Shown: positions 23,688 through 34,606, counted from the first letter of the stretch. The stretch is DNA of 40,997 nt from Rhodococcus sp. (in: high G+C Gram-positive bacteria) (GCA_012514505.1 JAAZAD010000092.1:1-40997); one strand, 5' to 3'. Notes: a model not told the origin generated them from the sequence alone. Made by a program: numbers and translations.

Positions 23688-24458
23688 TCAACTCGACTGT
23701 TCGGTGGTCGGCCGAGTACTCGGGTCAGGCACTGTGTTCCGCAACCAATCGATCACCGGCGGAACGATCTCGTCTGCCAGTGACTCGGCGACGATCCAGT
23801 GCGGCGCGTGCGTGACAACGCGATGTTCGGCGCCGTAGCGACGGGCGATCCTCCTGGACGCGGCGTTCGAGACGTTGCGGTCGGCTCCGCCGGAGACGCT
23901 GAGCACGGGGCAGCTGACTGCGGAGCGCGCCACGCGCATCGCCGGGGTGCCGAGTGTCATCGCGCGGAACACTCGGCCCGACTCCGGAACCATCCGTGCG
24001 GTCAGTTCTGTCTGCTCGTCCGCGGGCAGCGTGCTGAAGGGGACAGCGCGAAACGTGCGCGGCGAGGGCAGGATCGGTGCGCCTGCCGTCAGCTTCGGTA
24101 GGAGCGGGAACAGGTGTGGCAGCGCTCGCAATTGGGGCCAGAGAATGCCCGGCGGGACCGATGCCAACAGCACGAGTGCGGCCGTCTCGGTTCGAGCCGC
24201 GAGCTTCTGCGCGAGCAGGCCGCCGAAGCTGTGGCCGATCAGGATCGGCGGTACGGACAGTCGTTCGCGGGCCGTCAGGACCGCGGCGAAGAACTCGTCG
24301 ACGCCGCTGTTGCGCAACGTCTTCTCATCGGTTGGTTCCCGGCCGGGCAGAGTGACGGTGTGGCATTCGAAACCGGCTGTGGTGAGCCGACGAATCCACG
24401 GGTCGAGCAGCCGAGGACGGCCGAAGAGCCCGTGGAGGAAGAGGACCTGCCAGGTCAC
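23688..24458 (-). CDS. Alpha/beta-fold hydrolase
   Basis: A 256-residue hydrolase without signal peptide. VLFLHGLFGRP near the N-terminus holds the oxyanion HG motif. The nucleophile elbow is LIGHSFGGLLAQKLA around Ser96. SGGADRNVSN and THAPHWIVAES near the C-terminus give the acidic residue and catalytic His. These features fit the alpha/beta hydrolase_1/6 group; esterase, lactonase or thioesterase activity is possible and cannot be narrowed further. The GTG at 24458 overlaps the stop of the upstream S74-domain frame as GTGA, so translation is probably coupled. The next gene downstream is the broken VOC gene, 41 bases away. Confidence 0.85.
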   Translation of the reverse strand: MTWQVLFLHGLFGRPRLLDPWIRRLTTAGFECHTVTLPGREPTDEKTLRNSGVDEFFAAVLTARERLSVPPILIGHSFGGLLAQKLAARTETAALVLLASVPPGILWPQLRALPHLFPLLPKLTAGAPILPSPRTFRAVPFSTLPADEQTELTARMVPESGRVFRAMTLGTPAMRVARSAVSCPVLSVSGGADRNVSNAASRRIARRYGAEHRVVTHAPHWIVAESLADEIVPPVIDWLRNTVPDPSTRPTTEQSS

Positions 24459-24859
24459 GACGGTAGGTCGTTTCCGGACGCACGTTCACGGAGGCGTTGG
24501 ACCTCTGCTTCCAACTCCGAGAGTCGCCGATGGAGATCCTGAATGCTAGCCATGCAGACTCCGTTCGCATCGACAGCGGCGATGTGACGCGGGTCGTCGC
24601 CGAGCCCGAAGGCGTCGGCGAAGTCCTGGGCGGTTGGGCCGAGGTGGCGCACCGACTCGTGATCGAATCCGTACGTCCATGTGCTGATGGGCAGTGTCGA
24701 GAGTCGTTCCACTATTTCGTGGGCGCCGGTCGGGATCGGTTCGGACGAGGAGACACCTCGGCGCCTGCCGACGTGCGATCGAACCCAGGCGACCGGGTGC
24801 CGTACGCCTGCGTTCACACGTGCACGGCGCCGCGTTGCCGCGCCGTCCGTGCGGGTCAC
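24455..24859 (-). CDS. Peptidase_S74-like (tail-fibre chaperone-type) domain protein, downstream part of an amber-interrupted frame
   Basis: A 134-residue segment. Residues about 55-115 (PISTWTYGFDHESVRHLGPT, then AQDFADAFGLGDDPRHIAAV, then DANGVCMASIQDL) match the Peptidase_S74 intramolecular-chaperone domain of phage tail fibres and related proteins, ending in a coiled coil (RRLSELEAEVQRLRERA). The first 45 residues are Arg-rich and unlike the family. The same reading frame continues upstream through one TAG (24866-24868) into a Gly-rich membrane segment ending SDATIKYDIQELTE, which looks like the usual start of an S74 domain (SDxxxKxDI). The GTG at 24859 has TAGGA just upstream, so restart after the TAG is possible. 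It overlaps the hydrolase gene by GTGA. Function unknown. Confidence 0.65.
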   Translation of the reverse strand: MTRTDGAATRRRARVNAGVRHPVAWVRSHVGRRRGVSSSEPIPTGAHEIVERLSTLPISTWTYGFDHESVRHLGPTAQDFADAFGLGDDPRHIAAVDANGVCMASIQDLHRRLSELEAEVQRLRERASGNDLPS

Positions 24860-24865
24860 CGGGTC

Positions 24866-25090
24866 CTACTCGGTGAGTTCTTGGATGTCGTATTTGATGG
24901 TGGCGTCGCTGAGCAGTATTCCCACTCCCGCGCCCAGTAGACCAATGCCGACGCCGACGGCGCCGCCGCCGAGTCCCAGTACAAGGCCGAGCATGATTCC
25001 TCCCGGTACGAGGTTTCCGATGAGTGCGGGACGCGGCGGTGCAATCATGTTTCGGCTCGCGGTGTCCCGTGTTCCGAGCACCTTCCACAT
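24866..25090 (-). CDS. Gly-rich membrane segment preceding the S74-like frame
   Basis: A 74-residue open frame ending at the TAG shared with the downstream S74-like frame. Residues about 25-62 (NLVPGGIMLGLVLGLGGGAV, continuing GVGIGLLGAGVGILL) are a long glycine-rich hydrophobic stretch able to form one or two membrane helices. It ends SDATIKYDIQELTE. The start is uncertain: the ATG at 25090 directly abuts GGAGGA; ATGs at 25048 or 24994 are also possible. Two readings are open: a small separate membrane protein translationally coupled to the next frame, or the N-terminal half of one S74 protein cut by an amber codon. It diverges from the acyl-CoA dehydrogenase gene. Confidence 0.5.
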   Translation of the reverse strand: MWKVLGTRDTASRNMIAPPRPALIGNLVPGGIMLGLVLGLGGGAVGVGIGLLGAGVGILLSDATIKYDIQELTE

Positions 25091-25180
25091 TCCTCCGTCG
25101 TCAGTGCGGTGACAAGAGTGGCGGGACGGATATGTGCAGCTCCGGTGGTATTTCTGCGACCGCCAAACCGGAAGTGCGGT

Positions 25181-25225
25181 CTGGTATGGGGTACGTGTCA
25201 TCCAGTGACACCGAAGCGATACCAG
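25181..25225. promoter_or_regulatory. Nested symmetrical dyad upstream of the acyl-CoA dehydrogenase gene
   Basis: Outer arms CTGGTAT (25181-25187) and ATACCAG (25219-25225) enclose inner arms GTGTCA (25195-25200) and TGACAC (25206-25211). Both pairs are perfect. The segments between them are exactly 7 bases on each side, and the central loop is TCCAG. The element lies 77 bases before the ATG at 25303. It could be a tandem operator or a leader RNA hairpin with a 7x7 internal loop. Confidence 0.6.
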
Positions 25226-25302
25226 ATGTCTGTGCGATGCATTCGCCGGATCTCGTGTCGAACTACGCCGAAAGGGGAATACTCGTCGGTAGGAGGCGCG
25301 AC

Positions 25303-27252
25303 ATGGTCGATTCATCCGCACCAAAAGTCACCGAAGAAGAAGCCCGGGCAGTAGCCGAGGAGGCGCGCGAATCGGGGTGGGACAAGCCCTCGTTCGCGAA
25401 GGAACTCTTCATGGGCCGGCTCCGACTCGATCTGGTTCATCCGTTCCCTCGCCCGACGCCCGGCGATGTGGAGTACACGAATCGATTCCTCGGCGAGCTT
25501 CGCGAGTACTGCGCGGGACTCGATGGGCAGGTGATCGAAACCGAGTCGCGGATTCCCGACGGCTACGTTCGAGGATTCGCGAATCTCGGCTGCTTCGGTC
25601 TCAAAATTCCTGTGGAATACGGCGGGCTGGGGATGTCTCAGGTTGCCTACAACAAAGCACTGATGCTGGTTGCGTCGGTGCACCCCAGTCTCGGTGCACT
25701 GCTGTCGGCGCACCAGTCGATCGGGGTTCCCGAGCCCCTGAAACTGGCGGGGACGCCAGAGCAGAAGAAGGAGTTTCTCCCACGCTGCGCGAAGGGGGCG
25801 ATCTCCGCGTTCCTGCTCACCGAGCCGGATGTCGGCTCGGACCCTGCCCGGTTGGCCTCGAGTGCAACACCTACCGAAGACGGCACGGCCTACCTGCTCG
25901 ACGGCCTCAAGCTGTGGACGACCAACGGAGTCGTCGCTGAACTCCTCGTCGTCATGGCTCGCGTGCCGCGCAGTGACGGCCACCGAGGCGGCATATCCGC
26001 TTTCGTCGTCGAGGCGGACTCGCCGGGGATCACCGTCGAACGGCGCAATTCGTTCATGGGCCTGCACGGGATCGAGAACGGGTTGACTCGCCTCCATCAG
26101 GTGCGGGTTCCGAAGGAGAATCTGATCGGACGCGAGGGGGACGGTCTCAAGATCGCCCTCACCACACTCAACGCGGGCCGATTGGCGATTCCGGCAATGT
26201 GCGCGGGCGCCGGAAAGTGGTCGCTGAAGATCGCACGGGAATGGTCAGCTGTCAGAGTGCAGTGGGGTAAGCCAGTCGGTCAGCACGGCGCCGTCGCGAG
26301 CAAGATCTCCTTCATGGCTGCCACCACCTTCGCGCTCGAAGCGGTTGTCGATCTGTCTGCCCAGATGAACGACGAAGGCCGCAACGACATTCGTATCGAA
26401 GCGGCGCTCGCCAAACTGTGGTCGAGTGAAATGTCCTGCCAGATCGCCGACGAGTTGCTTCAGGTGCGCGGCGGGCGCGGATACGAGACCGCGGCATCTC
26501 TGGCAGCGCGCGGTGAGCGGGCGGTCCCCACAGAGCAGCTGCTGCGTGATCTGCGAATCAACCGAATCTTCGAGGGATCGAGCGAGATCATGCGGTTGCT
26601 CGTCGCGCGTGAGGCAGTCGATGCGCACCTGACCGCCGCCGGCGATCTGGTCGACCCCAAGGCCGATGTATCCACTAAGGCGCGTGCCGCAGCCAAGGCG
26701 AGTGGTTTCTACGCGAAGTGGTTGCCGCAGCTGGTTGCGGGCAAGGGGCAGGTGCCCACGTCGTTCAGCGAATTCGGAGTGCTGGCGAAGCATCTGCGGT
26801 TCGTCGAGCGCAGTTCACGCAAACTCGCCCGATCCACGTTCTACGGCATGGCCCGGTGGCAAGCGGGTCTCGAGAAGCAGCAGGGATTCCTCGGCCGGAT
26901 CGTCGACATCGGTGCCGAACTGTTCGCCATGTCGGCAAGCTGCGTCCGGGCCGAGATGGAACGGGGTGACAACGCCGCCGAAGGCGCCGCCGCCTACGAA
27001 CTCGCCGACATGTTCTGCCAGCAGGCCGCCATACGGGTGGACGGGTTGTTCGCGGCTTTGTGGAAAAACACCGACGACGCCGACCGGAAGCTCGCCGGCG
27101 ATGTGCTCGAGGGTCGGTACACCTGGCTCGAGCACGGGGTACTCGATCAGAGCGAGGGGACGGGGCCGTGGATTCCCGAGTGGACGCCCGGTGTATCCAC
27201 AGACGAGAATCTGGCTCGGCGGTTCCTGCCGTCGACCACCAAGGTCACCTGA
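25303..27252 (+). CDS. Acyl-CoA dehydrogenase, long VLCAD/ACAD9-like form
   Basis: A 649-residue flavoenzyme for the alpha,beta-dehydrogenation of acyl-CoA, the first step of beta-oxidation. After an N-terminal extension of about 60 residues come the acyl-CoA dehydrogenase domains: RGFANLGCFGLKIPVEYGGLG, FLLTEPDVGSDPARL (FAD/substrate contact), LDGLKLWTTNG, and ELLQVRGGRGYETA. The RIFEGSSEIMRLLVAREAV segment contains the expected catalytic Glu. About 170 extra C-terminal residues resemble the extra helical domain of very-long-chain enzymes that act as membrane-associated dimers. The ATG at 25303 has AGGAGG 6 bases upstream, so the longer open frame is not used. It diverges from the S74-like frame and is followed by a terminator at 27317. 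Chain-length preference cannot be read. Confidence 0.93.
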   Translation: MVDSSAPKVTEEEARAVAEEARESGWDKPSFAKELFMGRLRLDLVHPFPRPTPGDVEYTNRFLGELREYCAGLDGQVIETESRIPDGYVRGFANLGCFGLKIPVEYGGLGMSQVAYNKALMLVASVHPSLGALLSAHQSIGVPEPLKLAGTPEQKKEFLPRCAKGAISAFLLTEPDVGSDPARLASSATPTEDGTAYLLDGLKLWTTNGVVAELLVVMARVPRSDGHRGGISAFVVEADSPGITVERRNSFMGLHGIENGLTRLHQVRVPKENLIGREGDGLKIALTTLNAGRLAIPAMCAGAGKWSLKIAREWSAVRVQWGKPVGQHGAVASKISFMAATTFALEAVVDLSAQMNDEGRNDIRIEAALAKLWSSEMSCQIADELLQVRGGRGYETAASLAARGERAVPTEQLLRDLRINRIFEGSSEIMRLLVAREAVDAHLTAAGDLVDPKADVSTKARAAAKASGFYAKWLPQLVAGKGQVPTSFSEFGVLAKHLRFVERSSRKLARSTFYGMARWQAGLEKQQGFLGRIVDIGAELFAMSASCVRAEMERGDNAAEGAAAYELADMFCQQAAIRVDGLFAALWKNTDDADRKLAGDVLEGRYTWLEHGVLDQSEGTGPWIPEWTPGVSTDENLARRFLPSTTKVT

Positions 27253-27316
27253 GACCGGAGCAGAACGAAACACCAGGTAAGCGCACCTTCTCGAGATGAA
27301 CGACACCACCGACAAT

Positions 27317-27334
27317 GGCCCGTACGGGGCCTTT
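27317..27334 (+). terminator. Probable intrinsic terminator after the acyl-CoA dehydrogenase
   Basis: GGCCC (27317-27321) pairs with GGGCC (27327-27331) around a 5-base loop and is followed by TTT. It lies 65 bases after the stop codon and before the hisD promoter region, separating the two transcripts. Confidence 0.55.
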
Positions 27335-27381
27335 CGGTGAGCGGTAGGGGGCTGCCTGGAAACGCAGTTGCACCCATCGCG

Positions 27382-27423
27382 GATAATCGATGGTGAACTC
27401 TGTCCGGGATGCACCCCGGACAG
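27382..27423 (+). promoter_or_regulatory. hisD leader: -10 candidate and perfect 9-bp hairpin
   Basis: GATAAT (27382-27387) is the best -10 candidate upstream of the his operon. CTGTCCGGG (27400-27408) pairs perfectly with CCCGGACAG (27415-27423) around the loop ATGCAC. The hairpin ends about 13 bases before the ribosome site of hisD (AGAGAGGA). No His-codon-rich leader peptide and no T-box sequence is visible, so any role in control is inference. Confidence 0.5.
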
Positions 27424-27451
27424 GCATACCGTTCGCCAGAGAGGACCCCTC

Positions 27452-30530
<3,079 letters not shown>

Positions 30531-30534
30531 CCCG

Positions 30535-30687
30535 ATGGACGTCGTCTGGATCTACGCACTGTTCATCGTCGCCGGAATCGCGGCGGGCGGTTCCTATTCG
30601 ATGTGGAAGATCAACAAGCTGTTCTCGGGTGTCCTGTTGGCTGTCGCGGTGTTGGCCGCGGTCGCCGGAATTCTGCGACTGGTCTGA
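30535..30687 (+). CDS. Small two-helix membrane protein in the his operon
   Basis: A 50-residue protein starting 4 bases after hisB. It is almost wholly hydrophobic: VVWIYALFIVAGIAAGGSY, a short turn SMWKINKLFSG, then VLLAVAVLAAVAGILRLV, giving two membrane helices in a hairpin. No family is recognised. It occupies a position comparable to the small orf1/orf2 genes known between hisB and hisH in corynebacterial his operons. The ATG at 30535 is preferred to the longer frame, which overlaps hisB. The ribosome site is weak (AAGGG well upstream), suggesting re-initiation from hisB. Confidence 0.65.
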   Translation: MDVVWIYALFIVAGIAAGGSYSMWKINKLFSGVLLAVAVLAAVAGILRLV

Positions 30688-30724
30688 TGGTCGAGGCTGG
30701 TCCGACCAATACTCGGTGGCCCGA

Positions 30725-30730
30725 TAAGGT
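30725..30730 (+). promoter_or_regulatory. Internal leaderless promoter candidate for hisH
   Basis: TAAGGT ends 6 bases before the hisH ATG at 30737, in the 49-base gap after the small membrane gene. No Shine-Dalgarno is seen. This is the only sizeable gap in the first half of the his operon, so an internal start is plausible. Confidence 0.45.
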
Positions 30731-30736
30731 TGTTCT

Positions 30737-31372
30737 ATGAGCGCTTCCACGATCGCCGTGCTCGACTACGGCTCGGGCAACCTGCATTCGGCTACTCGGG
30801 CACTGGCCCGTACCGGTGCGTCGGTAGAGGTCACCTCGGACATCCAGACGGCACTCGACGCCGACGGACTGGTCGTTCCCGGCGTCGGGGCGTTTTCCGC
30901 ATGCATGGAGGGACTGAAGGCGGTACGCGGTGAGCGCATCATCGGCAGGCGCCTTGCGGGCGGTCGCCCGGTCCTCGGTATCTGCGTCGGCATGCAGATC
31001 CTCTTCGAGCGTGGTGTCGAGTTCGGCGTGGAGGCGGAGGGCTGCGGAGAGTGGCCCGGGACCGTCGATCACCTGAAGGCCGACGTCCTGCCGCACATGG
31101 GCTGGAACACCGTGGAGGCTCCGGAGAACAGCACACTGTTCGCCGGTCTGGATGCGGACACTCGCTTCTACTTCGTCCATTCCTACGCCGTGCAGAAGTG
31201 GGAGCTGCCGACGCCGGAGCGGATCGCACCACCGGCGTTGACGTGGGCCGACCACGGCGGCCGCTTCCTCGCTGCCGTCGAGAACGGCGCACTGTCGGCG
31301 ACGCAGTTCCATCCCGAGAAGTCGGGAGACGCCGGCGCCGAACTGCTGGAGAACTGGGTGAAAAGCCTGTGA
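30737..31372 (+). CDS. hisH: Imidazole glycerol phosphate synthase, glutamine amidotransferase subunit
   Basis: HisH hydrolyses glutamine and passes ammonia to HisF. The 211-residue class I amidotransferase shows [29 protein letters not shown], the nucleophile in [14 protein letters not shown] (Cys83), [14 protein letters not shown] and the catalytic His-Glu pair in [13 protein letters not shown]. The ATG at 30737 fits a leaderless start. The stop overlaps the next gene by GTGA. Its partner HisF is encoded at 33208. Confidence 0.97.
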   Translation: MSASTIAVLDYGSGNLHSATRALARTGASVEVTSDIQTALDADGLVVPGVGAFSACMEGLKAVRGERIIGRRLAGGRPVLGICVGMQILFERGVEFGVEAEGCGEWPGTVDHLKADVLPHMGWNTVEAPENSTLFAGLDADTRFYFVHSYAVQKWELPTPERIAPPALTWADHGGRFLAAVENGALSATQFHPEKSGDAGAELLENWVKSL

Positions 31373-31614
31373 CCGAAGAACCGAAGGACCTGTCGATCGG
31401 CAAGCTGGCCATGGCCGCCCTCGGTGCTGCAGTGGCCGTGCTGGTTGTTGCTGTCGTCCTCATCGGCGTCCTGCAACCGAGCGCGGGAGTTTCTCTGGCC
31501 ATTGCCGCAGCCGGGCTCGTCGGTGCGGTCGTCGCAATGGGCGTCGTCTCCAAGCGAATGACACGCCGCGCCTACGGCAACGCGCCGGACCCGACACAGG
31601 GTTCCGGCTCCTGA
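31369..31614 (+). CDS. Small two-helix membrane protein between hisH and priA
   Basis: An 81-residue protein with a short acidic N-terminus ([11 protein letters not shown]) and two hydrophobic helices at about residues 12-36 and 42-60 separated by QPSAGVS. A basic/polar tail ([20 protein letters not shown]) follows, probably cytoplasmic. The GTG at 31369 overlaps the hisH stop as GTGA, so it is translated with hisH. No enzymatic motif is present and I do not recognise a named family. It may be a structural or accessory membrane protein carried in the operon. Confidence 0.7.
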   Translation: MTEEPKDLSIGKLAMAALGAAVAVLVVAVVLIGVLQPSAGVSLAIAAAGLVGAVVAMGVVSKRMTRRAYGNAPDPTQGSGS

Positions 31615-31619
31615 ACGAC

Positions 31620-31625
31620 TAGGGT
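31620..31625 (+). promoter_or_regulatory. Internal leaderless promoter candidate for hisA/priA
   Basis: TAGGGT ends 7 bases before the GTG of priA at 31633, in an 18-base gap, with no Shine-Dalgarno. It may start a separate priA-impA-hisF-hisI transcript that could also serve tryptophan synthesis. Confidence 0.45.
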
Positions 31626-31632
31626 TGTCGCA

Positions 31633-32373
31633 GTGAGCCTGGTCCTTTTGCCTGCTGTGGATGTTGTCAACGGTGAAGCTGTTCGCCTCGTTCAAGGGGA
31701 GGCCGGCAGCGAAACCGGTTACGGGTCTCCGCGAGATGCCGCCTTGGCGTGGCAGAACGACGGTGCCGAGTGGATTCATATCGTCGATCTCGATGCCGCA
31801 TTCGGTCGCGGCTCCAACCGTGAACTGCTTGCCGACGTGATCGGTGAGCTCGATGTGAACGTCGAACTTTCCGGCGGAATCCGCGACGACGAATCGCTCG
31901 ATGCGGCACTCGCGACCGGATGCAGGCGAGTCAATCTCGGAACCGCTGCCATCGAGAACCCCGACTGGTGTGCATCTGCCATCGCAAAGCACGGCGACAA
32001 GATCGCCGTCGGTCTGGACGTGCGCCTCGTGGACGGGCGCTACCAGCTGCGTGGACGCGGCTGGGTGACCGAGGGTGGCGATCTGTTCGAGACGGTCGCT
32101 CGCCTGGACCGCGACGGCTGTGCGCGTTACGTCGTCACCGACGTATCCAAGGACGGCACCCTGACCGGACCGAATCTGGATCTGCTCGCGCAGATGTGTG
32201 ACGCCACCGATGCTCCGGTTGTGGCATCCGGCGGTATTTCGGCCATCGACGATCTGACGGCCATCGCCGGTCTGGTCGATCGGGGTGTCGAAGGATCGAT
32301 CATCGGTAAGGCGCTGTACGCGGGCAAGTTCACCCTGCCCGACGCTCTCGCAGCGGTGTCGAGCCGAGGCTGA
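31633..32373 (+). CDS. priA: Bifunctional phosphoribosyl isomerase PriA (HisA/TrpF)
   Basis: In actinobacteria this (beta/alpha)8 enzyme isomerises both ProFAR (histidine) and PRA (tryptophan). The 246-residue protein opens [19 protein letters not shown], with catalytic Asp10 and Arg18. The second catalytic aspartate is Asp170 in [21 protein letters not shown] carries Arg142 and Trp144, which match the mobile-loop residues Arg143 and Trp145 that give M. tuberculosis PriA its dual specificity. No trpF gene occurs in the trp cluster at 36519-40997, in keeping with PriA doing both reactions. The GTG at 31633 is supported by the leaderless promoter. HisA alone would be the conservative name. Confidence 0.94.
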   Translation: MSLVLLPAVDVVNGEAVRLVQGEAGSETGYGSPRDAALAWQNDGAEWIHIVDLDAAFGRGSNRELLADVIGELDVNVELSGGIRDDESLDAALATGCRRVNLGTAAIENPDWCASAIAKHGDKIAVGLDVRLVDGRYQLRGRGWVTEGGDLFETVARLDRDGCARYVVTDVSKDGTLTGPNLDLLAQMCDATDAPVVASGGISAIDDLTAIAGLVDRGVEGSIIGKALYAGKFTLPDALAAVSSRG

Positions 32374-32377
32374 GCGA

Positions 32378-33211
32378 GTGAGCCTGCCCCGTGATCCGCG
32401 TGAGTTGCTCGCCACGGCGAGCGAACTTCTCGACGGTGTCCACGATCGCTTCGTGGCAGGGGTGGGTGCACCGAGTGCCGTTCACAAGGGACCGGCCGAC
32501 TTTGCCACCGCAATAGATCTCGAACTCGAGAAGCGACTCGCCGGAGAACTCTTCGACCGGACGGGCATTCCCGTCCACGGTGAGGAGTTCGGTGGCCCCG
32601 ACCTCACCGAAGGACCGGTGTGGGTGGTCGACCCGATCGACGGCACTTTCAACTATTCGGCAGGGTTGCCGACGGCCGGCACCTTGCTTGCGCTGCTCGA
32701 CGACGGTGTGCCCGTTCTCGGCCTGACCTGGTTGCCGCTCGTCGGCCGTAGGTACGCAGCACTCGAGTCGGGTCCGCTGCTCGAGGGCGGCCGACCGCTG
32801 CCGCGTCTGTCGCGAACCACCCTGGCATCGTCGATCGTCGGCTTCGGCGCGCTCAACATAGACAGCCGCGGGCGCATCCCCGGACCGCACCGTCTGGAAA
32901 TGCTGGGGCAGCTCAGCCGGGTGTCGTCGCGGATCAGGATGCACGGATCGACCGGCGTGGATCTCGCCTTCACTGCGGCGGGAATTCTCGGCGGCGCGGT
33001 CGTGTTCGGCCACAATGCGTGGGACAACGCTGCCGGGGTGGCGTTGGTGCGCGCCGCCGGAGGTGTCGTCACCGACCTGGCCGGACAGCCGTGGACGATC
33101 ACATCCTCGTCGGTCCTGGCAGCCGCGCCGGGAGTGCACGGCGAGATTCTCGATATTCTCGGATCATTGGGCGATCCATCAACTCGGCCTTCAGGAGGGC
33201 GTACGACATGA
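32378..33211 (+). CDS. impA: Inositol-monophosphatase family phosphatase
   Basis: A 277-residue member of the IMPase/FIG magnesium phosphatase family. Metal-site motifs are visible: HGEEFGG (Glu), [17 protein letters not shown] (DPxDGT), and [16 protein letters not shown] (WDxAAG). The gene lies between priA and hisF as impA (Rv1604) does in M. tuberculosis. Since hisB here lacks a phosphatase domain, this protein could serve as inositol-1-phosphatase or as histidinol-phosphate phosphatase; related his-operon enzymes have been proposed for both. The GTG at 32378 is 4 bases after priA, and the stop overlaps hisF (ATGA). The substrate is not decided by sequence. Confidence 0.88.
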   Translation: MSLPRDPRELLATASELLDGVHDRFVAGVGAPSAVHKGPADFATAIDLELEKRLAGELFDRTGIPVHGEEFGGPDLTEGPVWVVDPIDGTFNYSAGLPTAGTLLALLDDGVPVLGLTWLPLVGRRYAALESGPLLEGGRPLPRLSRTTLASSIVGFGALNIDSRGRIPGPHRLEMLGQLSRVSSRIRMHGSTGVDLAFTAAGILGGAVVFGHNAWDNAAGVALVRAAGGVVTDLAGQPWTITSSSVLAAAPGVHGEILDILGSLGDPSTRPSGGRTT

Positions 33212-33981
33212 CTCTGGCAGTTCGGGTGATCCCGTGTCTCGACGTCGATGCAGGCCGTGTGGTCAAGGGCGTCAACTTCGAGAACCTTCGCGACGCCGGG
33301 GACCCGGTCGAATTGGCCGCCGCCTACGACGCCCAGGGCGCCGACGAACTGACGTTCCTCGACGTCACGGCGTCGACCTCGGATCGTGGCACGATGCTCG
33401 ACGTGGTCAGTCGAACCGCGGAGCAGGTCTTCATTCCACTCACTGTGGGTGGCGGCGTGCGCACCGTCGAGGACGTCGACAGGCTGCTGCGCGCGGGAGC
33501 GGACAAGGTGAGCGTGAACACCGCGGCGATCGCACGCCCGGAACTCTTGGCCGAACTGAGCCAGCGTTTCGGATCGCAGTGCATCGTCCTGTCGGTCGAC
33601 GCTCGCACGGTTCCGGAAGGTTCCGAGCCCACGCCGTCAGGGTGGGAGGTCACCACCCACGGCGGCAAGCGTGGAACCGGTATCGACGCCATCGAGTGGG
33701 CTGTCCGCGGTGCCGAACTCGGCGTGGGGGAGATCCTGCTCAATTCCATGGACGCCGACGGTACAAAGGCCGGGTTCGACCTGCCGATGATCAGGGCGGT
33801 CCGAGCGGCGGTGAAGGTTCCCGTGATCGCGAGCGGGGGAGCGGGCGAGGTCGAGCACTTCGCTCCCGCGGTCGAGGCCGGTGCCGACGCCGTACTCGCT
33901 GCCAGCGTCTTCCATTTCGGTGACATGACGATCGGCGAGGTGAAGGCGTCCATGCGCGAAGAAGGGATCACCGTCCGATGA
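33208..33981 (+). CDS. hisF: Imidazole glycerol phosphate synthase, cyclase subunit
   Basis: HisF uses HisH-derived ammonia to form imidazole glycerol phosphate and AICAR. The 257-residue barrel shows [18 protein letters not shown] with catalytic Asp12, [26 protein letters not shown] with the second catalytic Asp, [17 protein letters not shown] and [13 protein letters not shown]. The ATG at 33208 overlaps the impA stop, with AGGAGG 9 bases upstream, and the gene ends in an ATGA overlap with hisI. Confidence 0.97.
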   Translation: MTLAVRVIPCLDVDAGRVVKGVNFENLRDAGDPVELAAAYDAQGADELTFLDVTASTSDRGTMLDVVSRTAEQVFIPLTVGGGVRTVEDVDRLLRAGADKVSVNTAAIARPELLAELSQRFGSQCIVLSVDARTVPEGSEPTPSGWEVTTHGGKRGTGIDAIEWAVRGAELGVGEILLNSMDADGTKAGFDLPMIRAVRAAVKVPVIASGGAGEVEHFAPAVEAGADAVLAASVFHFGDMTIGEVKASMREEGITVR

Positions 33982-34322
33982 GTCTCGACCAGGCAATCGC
34001 ATCCAGGCTCAAACGAAACGACGCAGGGCTGTTCAACGCAGTGGCGCAGGAGCGGTCGACCGGGCAGGTCCTGATGGTCGCCTGGATGGACGACGAAGCG
34101 CTCGCACGCACTCTCGAAACCCGCAAGGGCACATACTATTCGCGGTCACGGCAGCAGTACTGGGTGAAGGGTGAGACGTCCGGTCACACCCAGTACGTGC
34201 ACGAGGTACGTCTGGACTGCGACGGTGACGCGGTGCTGCTGGTCGTCGACCAGGAAGGCGCGGCGTGCCATACCGGCGCGCACACCTGCTTCGACGAGGA
34301 CGTTCTGCTCGCCGCCGAATAG
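33978..34322 (+). CDS. hisI: Phosphoribosyl-AMP cyclohydrolase
   Basis: HisI opens the adenine ring of phosphoribosyl-AMP, an early step of histidine synthesis. This 114-residue form has only the cyclohydrolase domain, without a HisE fusion. Diagnostic segments are [40 protein letters not shown] and the zinc/magnesium site [16 protein letters not shown] followed by [10 protein letters not shown]. The start overlaps the hisF stop. It is the last gene of the operon; a 51-base gap follows. hisE and hisG are not in the window. Confidence 0.97.
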   Translation: MSLDQAIASRLKRNDAGLFNAVAQERSTGQVLMVAWMDDEALARTLETRKGTYYSRSRQQYWVKGETSGHTQYVHEVRLDCDGDAVLLVVDQEGAACHTGAHTCFDEDVLLAAE

Positions 34323-34373
34323 GCCACCAGGTCGGTCGTCGACGGCGGGAAGGCCGGTGGCAGAGTATCGACC

Positions 34374-34553
34374 ATGCCTTTGATCCAGATCAGTCAGACG
34401 CCCGGTCTTTCCGCGGAGCAGAACCGCGCCACCATCGAGGCCGTTACTGCGGCGTACGCGGAGGCGACCGGTAAGGACGCATCCAAGGTGTGGGTGACGA
34501 TCACAGAGGTTCCGCGCGAGAACTGGGGTGTCGGCGGGTCGCCGCTGGGGTGA
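34374..34553 (+). CDS. 4-oxalocrotonate tautomerase-family protein
   Basis: A 59-residue tautomerase of the 4-OT family. After the initiator Met, Pro2 is the N-terminal proline that acts as catalytic base (MPLIQISQTPGLSAEQN). AVTAAYAEATGKDASKVWVT follows, and ITEVPRENWGVGG gives the usual end with Arg and Trp. Normal length is about 60-70 residues. The gene was too short to stand out but is complete. The last codons (GGSPLG) and the stop are the first unit of a 23-bp tandem repeat. It is convergent with the MarR gene. The physiological substrate is unknown. Confidence 0.9.
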   Translation: MPLIQISQTPGLSAEQNRATIEAVTAAYAEATGKDASKVWVTITEVPRENWGVGGSPLG

Positions 34554-34602
34554 TGTGCGGGTCGCCGCTGGGTTGATGCGCGGGTCGCCGCTCGGTTGAT
34601 GC
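34534..34602. repeat. 23-bp tandem repeat, three units, spanning a stop codon
   Basis: Units at 34534-34556, 34557-34579 and 34580-34602 share the core GCGGGTCGCCGCT and the end TGATG. Units 1 and 2 differ at two bases, units 2 and 3 at one. Unit 1 contains the last codons and TGA of the tautomerase gene. The array ends 4 bases before the stop of the convergent MarR gene. It resembles a minisatellite locus. Confidence 0.9.
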
Positions 34603-34606
34603 GCGT

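Noticed and set aside
24455..25090. S74-like domain as evidence of a prophage
   Set aside because: No other phage genes lie nearby; flanking genes are metabolic and the domain is attached to a membrane segment.
27296..27340. 14-codon frame before hisD as a possible histidine leader peptide
   Set aside because: It contains no His codons (M-N-D-T-T-D-N-G-P-Y-G-A-F-R) and overlaps the terminator.
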